Positions 29,421-41,551 of a stretch of DNA of 64,000 bases are shown piece after piece. Position 1 is the stretch's first letter; every line of letters starts with the position of its first letter. The notes under the pieces were generated by a model, which worked only from the letters and a program-made list of their open reading frames with translations, searched no databases and was not told the origin of the DNA. The DNA is from Latrodectus hesperus (taxonomy: Eukaryota > Arthropoda > Arachnida > Araneae > Theridiidae). The position numbers and the translations under genes are program-made. Where the stretch lies: positions 40,385,989 to 40,449,988 of the forward strand of contig CM075853.1 in NCBI GenBank assembly GCA_037975125.1. Reading direction: 5' to 3'.

Positions 29421-29787
29421 CATGAACCCACGAAGTATAAAGATACTACTAACTACTATACTTACTTGAAATATAGTTATATACCATGAAATATAGTTGT
29501 AAAAATATTTTATAAACAAGAGAGGAAGTAAAATGTTTTATTTCTACAAAAGAACATAAAAATTTGATCTACACTTGAAAAATTACATAGATGCGGTTTA
29601 AAATAAGGTACTGAAATATAGTTTTTCAGCATATTAACCTCCAATTGTTTTAATTTTTTATTTAATTACAGCATAAAAAGTATTTAAATAAAGTAAATAT
29701 TTATCGAAGGTGTTTCTTAATGATATAAGATCTCATGAATTTCAAATCAAATAAGTTATAATTCTTAAAAACTTTTTCCTCAAAACT
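29421..29787. other. AT-rich non-coding DNA
   Basis: Nothing recognisable apart from a short direct repeat of gaaatatagttata near 29467-29500. Confidence 0.55.
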
Positions 29788-29835
29788 CGTTCTCTTTATG
29801 CGTTTATGTGCAAAAATAAACGCATAAAGAGAACG
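29788..29835. repeat. Perfect 20-bp inverted repeat (hairpin), 8-nt loop
   Basis: cgttctctttatgcgtttat (29788-29807) and ataaacgcataaagagaacg (29816-29835) are exact reverse complements around gtgcaaaa. Immediately downstream gatgtgcgtttatttg repeats part of the arm again. This three-fold use of the same sequence suggests a template-switch or foldback duplication. Confidence 0.95.
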
Positions 29836-30344
29836 ATGTGCGTTTATTTGAAAAAAGTTATTTTTCATTCCAGGAAAAAACTGTCTTGTTTGCTCAGTTT
29901 CTACATTATTTGAATTACGTGCATTTTGTTATTGAAATAATTTATTTATAATTGTTTTTAATATTCAGCATGGCATAAGAATTATAGCGAAAAAATTGAT
30001 TAATTAATAATTTTAACATTTTTACATCTTTTTAAACTTTTTCAAATTCATTCATATATTTTTTTATTTATTTACAGTTATGAATTGTAACAAAGTTCCC
30101 ATTCGTTAAAAAATGCAAGTAAATAATTTATGAAAAGTCTTCTTTAGCCTTTAATTTATGCATATATTTTAATGCATAATGTTCGCAGAAATCTTAAGTT
30201 CAATTATTATACTTAACTCTATCTATATTTCTTTTATACAATCATATTGGAATATGCAGTTTTTATAAACACATTTTCTACATGAAGTTTCCATTCACTA
30301 AAAAATGATATCTTTACATACTATTTTTTGTTTTTAATTGACAT
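29836..30344. other. AT-rich non-coding DNA
   Basis: Nothing recognisable. Confidence 0.55.
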
Positions 30345-30536
30345 TAATCAAAGAATTGAATGGTTAGCGCTCTTGCCTTCGGTTCAACAGTTCGTGGGTT
30401 CGAATCCCACCTTGGGCATGGATGTTTGTAGTGGTTCGGAATCCACTTTAAGCCGTAAGTCCCGGTCTAATTAGCCCTCGTGTGCAAAAAATGACCGTTG
30501 AGCGACAAACAAACCAAACCAACTAATCAAAGAATT
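30345..30536 (+). mobile_element. tRNA-derived SINE (SINE-1) with 13-bp TSD
   Basis: The insertion is flanked by a perfect direct repeat, taatcaaagaatt, at 30345-30357 and 30524-30536: the target-site duplication left by LINE-type integration. The inserted body (30358-30523, 166 bp) begins gaatggttagcgctc, a tRNA-like A-box region, and has an exact consensus B box ggttcgaatcc at 30397-30407, so it carries an internal RNA polymerase III promoter. The tail ends in gaccgttgagcgacaaac followed by aaaccaaacc. SINEs encode nothing and depend on a partner LINE; which one is not visible. The perfect TSD suggests a fairly recent insertion. Confidence 0.93.
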
Positions 30537-32426
<1,890 letters not shown>

Positions 32427-33160
32427 GGAAAATAAAATTCCCAAGAAGTATCTTTAACTATCTGCAATTTAATTTTTAAAAAAATTTTAAATTAAGAAAT
32501 TTTTAAGAAAATTTATAAATGAAAGATAATTTTTTATCTTTATCAATTACACTGATCAAAATCTTTCATTTATAAAATATCATAACTCTCTTAAGTGAGA
32601 GTTGTAAGTATTACATATATAGTGAAAACTATAACAGAAAAATCACGATCATGCAGATAAAGTTAAATTCATCAAAATAGAGAGATAATTGGAAAAATGA
32701 AAATTTGAAAGAAATATTGATTCTGTGATTTTCTATGGTTAAATATGATTACATACATAAAAAAATGGCAATGTCTTTTAGATAGTTTCTACATTTCATC
32801 AAACTAGTTCATGAATTATTTTTCTCTTCAGAAATGAGTCAAGATGATAAAAAATTCTTCGGTATTTATAGTTTTTTACTTTTTTCTTATATGAGTTGTG
32901 TGATGAAATAAAATTTAAATAATTAAGAGTTAAATAAATTTTACTGCATGCATTGTTGTACATTATTATCAAATTTTACTCCTACAATGATAATAATGTA
33001 TTCGAAAATATTTTCATCCATACATAATATTTCTAATTCCGTATTTAGATTTATGCGTCAAATTTTTATTAATTAAAAGAATGTTTATGAAAATATTCAT
33101 TAATTAAAAGAATTGCCGTAAACTTAGAGTAAAGACGGACCTCTCTCGTCCATGAGTAAA
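32427..33160. other. AT-rich non-coding DNA
   Basis: A small palindromic motif aactctcttaagtgagagtt sits near 32584-32603. Nothing else is recognisable. Confidence 0.55.
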
Positions 33161-33323
33161 AATTTGATTTGTTTATTGCACAACGGTCATTTTTGGCTCA
33201 CAGAAGCCAATTAGACCAAAGCCTACAGTTTACAGAGAATTCCTGCAATTTTAGAACATTTAAATCCGAAGAAATTTGAATCAAATAACTGTTGAATAGA
33301 AATTCAGAGAGTGCTAACCATTC
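33161..33323 (-). mobile_element. Diverged SINE-1 copy
   Basis: Read on the minus strand it begins gaatggttagcactct (33323 downward), keeps the central ggtctaattggcttctgtg and ends aaaaatgaccgttgtgcaat, all aligning with the SINE at 30358-30523. The B box has decayed, so promoter activity is unlikely. No flanking duplication is evident. It abuts the mariner fragment starting near 33346. Confidence 0.8.
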
Positions 33324-33345
33324 GGTTGCCATCCCGCAAGCAGGG

Positions 33346-33833
33346 GATTCGATAATCAAGCCAGTTGAATAATGTTTTGCTCAGAGAACTTATATCTGCT
33401 ATTTAACTTCATAATCCAAGGCCTGTAGTCGTCCATTCTTCATCACAGAGGGACAAATTACCGGCTTGAATTTGTGAAACCAATGCCTTGCCGTCATTCA
33501 TTCACAGCACTATCTCCAAACGCTTGGCATATCCGGCGACTTTATGAAGCAGCTGATAACCCCACTTTGAAATCGTAAAACAAACAATACCGATTGAACT
33601 CAATCGACACGTCTATTTCTCTTCGCTACTGAACGAGTTACGATTGATGAATGTGCGCTGTGAACCTGCTTTTATAACGACTGGAATTTCAACTCTCTAC
33701 TGACCGGTGTCTCAACTACGTCATACACTAATTTGCATACACATTCTCATTTCATTCAATGGCACTTGGAAAACACACATTGTTACAGTTAATTGCACAA
33801 AGAAACAATTAACTGCAAGAACTTTCTTATTTA
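33346..33833 (-). mobile_element. Mariner 5' fragment, same family as MLE-3
   Basis: Reading the minus strand from 33833, it opens with taaataagaaagttcttgc (the end seen in MLE-3 at 57559), then a TATA box (tataaaag, complement within 33665-33677), then gaagagaaatagacgtgtcg. The transposase start codon of the MLE-3 copy is ATA here. Further on come RRICQAFGDSAVNE and HWFHKFK, typical of the mariner HTH region, followed by AGNLSLCDEE in a shifted frame. Everything beyond the N-terminal domain is missing. It is a truncated, frameshifted relic inverted relative to its relative 24 kb away. Confidence 0.85.
33665..33677 (-). promoter_or_regulatory. TATA box in mariner 5' region
   Basis: The minus strand reads ttataaaagcagg, identical to 57674-57686 in MLE-3 and at the same distance (about 60 bp) upstream of the transposase start. 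Conservation between two otherwise decayed copies argues that it was part of the ancestral element's promoter. Confidence 0.6.
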
Positions 33834-35400
33834 CCTTGTATTTTAATTTTGTTGATTTTTAAAAGTAAATATTTATTATAGTTGGTTTTTGATATGTAAC
33901 ACAAAAATTCTTGAATCAACTCTAATGCCAGCATGGATACTCGTTGTGATTAAGATTTCATTTTTAATCTCCATATACAACATTGTAAAATTGATCTCCA
34001 TATACAACAAACTTAGAATATCAACCCAAGAGTATAATACAAAATAAACGAAAATATAAACATAGAATGAGAGAAGACAAAGAATTAATAATATATAATA
34101 ACAGTTTAAAATAGATGCAAAAACCACAAAGATTTATATTGTGTGTATCATTTATTACAGAATTCTATACCACATTTAAAAATCCTATGCTTGAAATGTG
34201 TAACATTAGTCAGTAAAAAATTACATTGCTTAATTAGGAATGAAGAATACATTATTTCCTTTCTATTATTTTTATTTACATTTTAAACTTTACCTTATAA
34301 TAGAGAGTGACAGTTCATTTACAAAGTAAGAAAAAAGTTTTTTAATCAAAAAAATATATTCATTTTATTTGAAAAAAGAAATAAGATTATTTTTAAAGCT
34401 ACATCTGCAAAATGTGCTTAATAATCAGTCAAAACTGAACATACTCCTTAATCTTAAGATTTTATATTTGCTAGAAAGAATGATTTTCTTGCTTAAACGT
34501 CATTATAAAGTTACATTCTAAAAACTGTATTAAATTGTATGAAAAAATATTTTTTAGTAACAAAAAGTTCCTTAAACTTCTCCGCTTTTTCATAAGTACT
34601 GAAGAAAGGGAAGATAAAAATTTAAATCGGATTACGTAAATGCTAAATCTTGCTTTAAAACAAATAGCTCTGTTTTACAAAATATTTTGCTAAGCATAGA
34701 ACATTAATTAGTTCTAAAATAACCAAAATTGGAATTATAAAATTAGCTCTTATATATTTGTGAACAAGTTAAATTTTTAGAAGTCATTTAAATTGAAATC
34801 TCAAAAATTCTAATTTCTTAGAATTTTACAGTATACTTTTTTGTAAACATTTTTTAAAATCGTAGAAACATTTTTTTAAATCGTAGAAATAATTTTTTTT
34901 AAATCGAAAATAAATATTCTTAAAAAGAAGGACTTAAAAGTTCCTGAATTATAATTTAGGAAACTTGTATATCTTAAATTTAATATCTTGTTTAAGCTAG
35001 TTTAATGGATCAGATACAAACTATAACTGATTGGTTTATTTTAGTCTTCAAAATGTCTAAGCATGAAGCAACAAAACAACGAAATATCAGAAAGAAATGG
35101 GTAATAATTTTCATAATTGCATGCAACTGAGTGCAGTTGCTAACTTTGCAGATATGTGATACATTTGATAGAAAAATTTCACTTATACTTTCTCAGTATA
35201 CAAAAAGATTTATTATGTCTCTGGTAGTTCAAAATCTAAAAGTTGCTGTGTTGGGTAAATTATAATAACAGAGGTCAACAATGATTTTTAATAAAGAAAA
35301 TTCTTTCATATTTCTCTATCAACAAATTCTATTATCTATCAGTATATTATCTGTATAAAAGAAACATATCACTAAACTAGCTGAAGGATAAAGGATTTTT
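33834..35400. other. AT-rich non-coding DNA
   Basis: The minus-strand open frame at 33876-34127 is AT-driven and hydrophobic with no motif. A direct repeat of atctccatatacaacaa-like sequence lies at 33969-34010. Nothing else is supported. Confidence 0.55.
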
Positions 35401-35684
35401 TTCCAACGGTGGGCACTTGGGTGACGAACCCTATGCCACAACAAGGCCAGAAACTGCTACTCATTTGTCGTTACACAGCGGGCACCTGTGAACTAAGTCA
35501 CGGAGGCGAATAGCGTTGCCCGCACCATACCCCCACAAACCCGTTTAAAAGATGGGCCACATTCATACATCGTCACAGAAGAAAGGACAAAGAAAGAAAG
35601 TAACATCCATGCGCGAACCGGGATACGAACCCGGGACCCACAGCTCAGGAGTCAGGAACGCTAACCACTCAGACATTGGTCAGC
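35401..35684 (-). mobile_element. tRNA-derived SINE (SINE-2), long form
   Basis: On the minus strand it starts near 35684 with gaccaatgtctgagtggtta (A-box region) and has the B box ggttcgtatcc at 35621-35631 inside a well-formed gggttcgtatccc T-arm. Next come catggatgttactttctttc and a GC-richer body with cgcctccgtgac, and it ends ...ggcatagggttcgtcaccca...ccaccgttgga. A second copy lies at 47410-47766. Length is about 285 bp. The head resembles SINE-1 but the body is different. No clear target-site duplication was found. Confidence 0.88.
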
Positions 35685-36305
35685 GATAGAAAAATGATAG
35701 AATTGAGAATCTATTTTAGATATAAGTAAATATTGATGGTGTTTCTTGGAAAGTCACTGAAATATGTATTTATTTAAATTTTGAGATGACTTCAAAATTA
35801 ATATTTTCAGCCTGTAAAAATGCCTTCACCACATATTATATCAGTAAAAATATGCTTCATTTCATGGACACGATGAGAATAGTAATACATTTTGAGCTCT
35901 TCTTAGAATAGCAGTCATTTTAAGAACTCTAGTTGACATCTGTTTATTTAAGTATATCTTTCACAGATATTTTGATCATGAAGCGTAACAAATATACTAT
36001 TATTACTGTTATCAGTACTATTCTTTAGTATGAAGTGTGACGTTAAGGATAGTAGTATAACGATAAGAATATAGGCATTTACATAGATGATGTATCAGTG
36101 GAGCTTAGGTGTCTTTTATACAACAGATTTACGCCCCTCTAATAATTAAAGACATACTGATTAATTTCACCAACTTTAGATCGTATTTATCCTTGACGGT
36201 ATCATTTAGAGAATTATTATACTTTTTCACATCAAAATCCATGAATTGCAAAAAAAAACTAACTTTGAACTACTTTAGTTCATTATATGTATAATACAAA
36301 ACATA
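35685..36305. other. AT-rich non-coding DNA
   Basis: Nothing recognisable; the plus frame at 36109-36294 lacks any motif. Confidence 0.55.
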
Positions 36306-37007
36306 TACGAGGTTTGTTCGGAAAATACGTATAAAAGTTGAATAATAACTTTATTTTACAATTATTCAGGTATTACAATAGGGTCTCCTTCAAAGTACCC
36401 TGAGACGAGATACACTTCTGCCAACGCCGTTTCCACTGTTAATAACATTGCTGAAAGTCTTCAGTTGTGGTGCTGTTCAGTTGCCGTGTCGTTTCTGCCT
36501 TGATGCCTTCCACATCTCTCAAGTGCCGCCCCTGAAGCACCATTTTGCATTTCAGAGAACAAGAAGAAGTCACAAGGGGCTAAATCGGCTGAATAAGACT
36601 TGTGGTCTGTAACAGTGATTGAGCTTCGGGCCAATAAGTCACGCACAACGAGCGACGTGTGAGCGGGCACATTGTCGTTATGAAGCATCCACCTCTGCCT
36701 CCTTTTGCCAAATCCGGTCGAACTTGGGCCACACGAGCTCTGAGACGTGTCAAAACTTCAACGTAAAATTTTTCGTTCACTCTCTGGCTCTGTTCCTCAA
36801 TCAGAGAGAGCTCCATGCTGACGGCAGGTGAAAAAGAGTAACTTTCAACAAGCAGCCCCACATTCCTACTTACACACAGAGTGGTCTGACTCGAACTGAG
36901 CGTTGATGGGATTGGTTACAGCAGTAATGCCACCTGCCGGTGACTGCAAACAGTAAAATAAAGTTATTATTTAACTTTTATACGTATTTTCCGGACAAAC
37001 CTCGTAC
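36306..37007 (-). mobile_element. Mariner-like element MLE-2 with long TIRs, 5'-deleted
   Basis: The left end (36306 onward) reads tacgaggtttgttcggaaaa and continues through tacgtataaaagttgaataa. The right end (down from 37007) is its reverse complement over about 53 bp with two differences. TA flanks both ends, as expected for mariner. At 702 bp it is about half of a complete element. The minus-strand coding remnant keeps the catalytic C-terminal half but lacks the N-terminal DNA-binding domain, so it cannot transpose by itself. The intact, nearly identical ends could still be mobilised in trans. Confidence 0.93.
36400..36861 (-). pseudogene. Mariner transposase catalytic-half remnant (MLE-2)
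   Basis: Minus strand, beginning near 36850 with SFSPAVSMELSLIEEQSQ and NEKFYVEVLTRLRARVAQVR. A frameshift follows around 36700, after RPDLAKG, and the next frame reads MLHNDNVPAHTSLVVRDLLA, the motif of the second catalytic Asp (HDN.PAH). Then come HKSYSADLAPCDFFLFSEMQ, carrying the third catalytic Asp, and a further shifted tail ending near the left terminal repeat. Mariner transposases cut and paste DNA with a DDD triad; here the second and third Asp regions survive while the HTH domain and first Asp region are gone. It is a dead gene fragment, not a host protein. Confidence 0.88.
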
Positions 37008-37530
37008 TGTATGATTTCAATTGTCCTATATTCATTTCGTTTCCCTTGATTTATGAAAAATACACAATTAGCTATTAACCTTTTAGCTAAACTGAATAGA
37101 ATATTCTTTTCTAAAATTAGAACTTCAGTATGACATTTCATTAACCTCAGACATTTTTAGCCTGTTTATAATCCCGTGTTCAATGAAATCAAATGAAAGC
37201 ACAGCTCCATTATTTTTAATATAAAATACTAGAGCAATGTGCTAATTATGTTTCCCGTATAGTTCTTCATTTTTATCAAAATCTATATTTTCTTAAATGT
37301 GTTATAAAATTTTAATACTAAAAACATATTTTATTCACAAGATTAAAAAATATTTCAAATATTTTCTGTAAAAAATAATATTGTTGAAAAAGAAATTTAA
37401 AAACAACTGGCGTAAAAGGAAATCCAAATGCTTGAAGAGTGATTTCAAATATTATAATAATAAATATTATTTATTTTTTATAAATAAATGAGTCATGTTA
37501 TGTATATAATTTTTACATCTAACACCTGAC
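37008..37530. other. AT-rich non-coding DNA
   Basis: Nothing recognisable. Confidence 0.55.
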
Positions 37531-37615
37531 GACTGGGGTTTTTATCTTTTCAACACTACATACAAAATATGGATGTCATGGCATCTTATATAATGGGGCA
37601 CCTACTGCGCATGCC
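37531..37615 (-). mobile_element. SINE-3 family 3' fragment
   Basis: gactggggtttttatctttt, caacactaca and atggcatcttatataatggg align in order with ttacaaggattttcaccttt, cagcactata and atggcgccttatacaatgga in the copy at 59527-59620, roughly three matches in four. Only the end distal to the tRNA head is present. Confidence 0.65.
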
Positions 37616-38156
37616 ATCGTTGTGACAAGTAAGTGGGTTTTCCTAATTTAGAAGCAGTGTTCAAGCAGCTGATCTCCAGAGAGATATTTCTTCACAAAGA
37701 TGAAATTGCAACCATGATATACTTACATTAAAAAATCTCCTTCATCACTAATTTTTATAAACAAATATTTGTGAAGGTAATTAAACTTTATATAGTTGAA
37801 AAATATAAAATGCAATTTCAGAATCTTATTTAACACAAGATTTTGTAAAGAGATATCAAGGCCAAAGAATACTTTTTTTATTCCTTACAAATCTTTTTTT
37901 TCAGTATAAACGGTAAAAGGTAAAACAAAAAAGTGACTAATAATCTTACTTGTATGATTCATTTACTTATATTCAAAGTAAAGAACTGGAAAAATTGAAG
38001 TATTTGGTTTAAATTCTTTTCCTTCACAAAATAAACAATTTCTATTTTGATTTTAATATAAATTAAATATTTATAAAGAATTTGATTTATTTCCCCATCC
38101 AAGTCTTCATTACTTTACATTAATAAGATAAAGTTTAAGATAGTTTCGTTAAAAAT

Positions 38157-38232
38157 TACATGCATTTGTATGTGTATTTGTATGTGTATTAATTACATGC
38201 ATTTGCATTTGTATGCATTTGTATGTGAGTAT
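38157..38232. repeat. Imprecise (CATTTGTATGTGT)-type tandem repeat
   Basis: Units of catttgtatgtgt, atttgtatgtgt, catttgcatttgtatg and catttgtatgtgag recur with small variations over about 75 bp. Confidence 0.8.
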
Positions 38233-40304
38233 GAATATAATCCAAGTTTATATAAAAAGTTATGTGATTAAAATTTTTATAAGTAATAAAATAATATATT
38301 TACTACTCATAGGAAAACAAAAGAAAAATATTTTAAGCAAATCAACAAAATAGATTGGTCATAAATTTAGAACATTATATTATTAATAAAAATTATAAAA
38401 TGAGATTTTATAAAAGAATTAAAAAATCATTTTAAGAGCAATTCAATCATATAAACATTTGTTATAATTTTACATAAAAATTATTTTTAATAGAAATGTT
38501 TTATTTTCAAAGATTTTTTGAGCAATTCCAAATTGTTTGTATTTATTATCATTACCAAATTAGCGAATAAAATATAAAAATTTGGATTTTAAAAGCATAA
38601 GTTAATTGAAGTAAATGGATTCTTTTACAATTAATAATTATAATGACTGATAAAAATAAAATAATCTGTTATTGTATCACATAATTTGGTTATTATCTTT
38701 TATCACAGCGTTTAATATTTTTAAGTACACAAAATAAATGAATTTCTTATTTACACAATTATTTATACTATTGTATTAAAGCATCTCCTTAATAAAATAA
38801 AATATATTTTATTTTTAAATTATAATTAGCTGAAAGGATGCATTTTCAAAAACAAGTGATGTTAAATTCAAAATATGGCAATTTATTTCTTTGGAATATC
38901 TACAAATTGAAATAAAAGAAAATAAGTCAAAATAAAAAGCAATAATATTTGCAATTTAATATTGCTTGGCAACCAGTGTTCAGCAAATGAAATATACTAC
39001 TTTAATGCTTTACACTAATGAAACACTAATTATAGTGCTGTTAAAAGATTATTTAAAGAAAAATGTTATCGGATTTTCTGAGATCAATATTGGCAAAGTT
39101 GATTCTCGTAATTGTTCTGCATTAACTTAATCGCGCACAGATATTCTTTTAATGCCCTCAACGAGTTCAAAATGAAAGCTTTTAGTTCTAGCCATTAATG
39201 TAAAAAGACTCTTAATATGGAATGTCAAGTAGAGGTGTAAAGTCAATTTAAATGCCAAAAATAGGTTTCAGGGAACTCCATTATTGTTTCGTTAATAATT
39301 TACCTTTATTATTGATAAGTATTCTCAGTAAACTAAATCAACTAATAACGATTTAGAATGTATTTAAAATATTCATCAACATTAAAATTTAAAGAATTTT
39401 AAGTAACATAAACTTGATAAAAAAATATTATTGTAATTAACCTTAAACCAGAAAATATGCTGAGGTATTCGGCATATTATCTTAAAACAATATTTTTATT
39501 TCTAGAGAATGTATGAATGTTTTTAATATTTATAATAATGTAAATTAGTTTACAGTTAAAAATAAAATCATAAGTTTATTGTTATTGAATAAATAAATTT
39601 TGGTATTCAAAGCAAATCTTTTTCCGCTCAGAAATTGTTGTTTTTAATCAATTAATTATTTCTTGGCATTTGGTTTTAAAGTAAGCTAATTTTAATTTAA
39701 TACCAGTTTATTGATTTCAGAAGATTGGAAAGTGAAATCAGCAAATGATAATTTATATTTTTAATTATCAAGACCAAATTGGTACTTTATGGAAATTGAT
39801 AAATATTTCTGCTAATTCAAACAAAGCTCCTATTTTATCAAAATTATAATAAAATGCAAAACTGAAAAATTTAAAATACTTTAAAGAAGAATTATTTATT
39901 ATGCTGGTATATTTACGATGTTGATCATTAAAAAAGAGATATTAAAGTAATAAAAATTGAAATAATTAATTATATTGAAAATACAATACAGAAGTTTTAT
40001 ATGTTTATAGGGAACAGAAAATAAAATTTCAATTTAATCTTATTAGAAAATAATTCTTAAAAGATTTAATGCGTTTTGATTAATTTTTTATTAGAATAAT
40101 TCTATTAAATTTTTCTTTATCTTTCATAACATAATTTCTTTTTAAAGCATTTTTTCTATGTAATCTCGGTGTACAATAATACATATTTTAAAACAATATA
40201 CATAAAATAAATCTATTATGAAATTACTTTTATCATTTTTGTAAATAGATAGAGAATGTTTTTATATTACATACTGAGACTTTTAATTTGAATTTTAAAG
40301 TTTT

Positions 40305-40329
40305 CTTCTCTCTCTCTCTCTCTCTCTCT
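40305..40329. repeat. (TC)n microsatellite
   Basis: About 12 TC units; the only polypyrimidine dinucleotide run of this length in the window. Confidence 0.95.
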
Positions 40330-41505
40330 TTCAATTACTCAAAGTAAACTAATAAATTTAAAATTTCATGTGAAAGTTACACTCACAATTAAATTAGCAA
40401 AAATAATTTACAAATTTATAAATAAGAAAATACCTAAGTTTAAAGAAATAATTTCCACGTAGTAAAATCAGTCAAATAAAATAAATTTTGTGTAATGTTA
40501 AAATAAATTCTTATTTAATTACAGTATTATTTTTAGGATAGAGTGATTAAGGAATATAGAATATTCTTCAAATAAAATACAACAGTCCAGGAATCATAAC
40601 CCTCCAATGAAATGAAGAATCATAATAAAAATAGCATACATTTATTCTAATTAGAAATTTATTAGATTAAAATTTAAAAAAAGAATTATTTTCAATAATT
40701 AAATAGCCTATTTCATAAATAACAGCATAATCTTGTTAGTTGCTCATTTAAAATTTAAACTTATTCAAAATTTGAAGATACATTCACTAAAATAAAAAAT
40801 ATTTTATTTTGTGTGAATTTCTTTAAAATATGCATATTGAAATTAATAATTAAAGAAATTTGCAGAAATAAGCAATTTAAATCAATATAAAAAATACAAA
40901 GCATACCATTAATGTTTAATATCATTAACTTAAATTTATTTAATGTCATAGATGTGATAACTATTTTTAATTAAAATATAATAATACTTACTAAGCGCAG
41001 TAGAGTACGGAAGAAACTATATCTTTGTAAGTTACAATAATACTACGAAGTTGCAATTTATACTTCACACAATTTTATTAAGGAACTTAGAGTTTTTAAA
41101 AATTTATCTTATCGCCTACATATGAAAACTATGATTTAAGATTTGTTCAAATGTTTACTTGCAAACGGAGATGAAGACCTGTATACTCAAGGGAAGCCAA
41201 AATGTCTTTCCATTCAATAAATACAAAATAAATATATCTGGCTTTAAAAAAGTATATAAAAATATGAAAGAGGCTGACAAATATATTTTTAAATTCTAAT
41301 TTATTATATTTCCAATTTGAGATTTCCAAATTTTTTAAGAAATATACTTCTATTATGAGTGGATTCTTTCTTAAAAAATTAATGTGATTTATCGATATTG
41401 TTAAAATAATTTTCAAGATTCTTCAGAAGATAAATAATAAAATAATATAATAAATAAGTATTACTACTTTTTTCAGTTATAAGTTACAATAATAAAAAAA
41501 TAACA

Positions 41506-41510
<5 letters not shown>

Positions 41511-41548
<38 letters not shown>
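41511..41548. repeat. (TA)n microsatellite, 19 units
   Basis: Pure TA repeats. Confidence 0.97.

Positions 41549-41551
<3 letters not shown>

Noticed and set aside
35385..35700. Possible target-site duplication around the SINE-2 copy (gataaagga / gatagaaaa)
   Set aside because: Too many mismatches to count as a duplication.
36619..36831. 70-codon plus-strand open frame in MLE-2
   Set aside because: Antisense to the recognised mariner transposase remnant.
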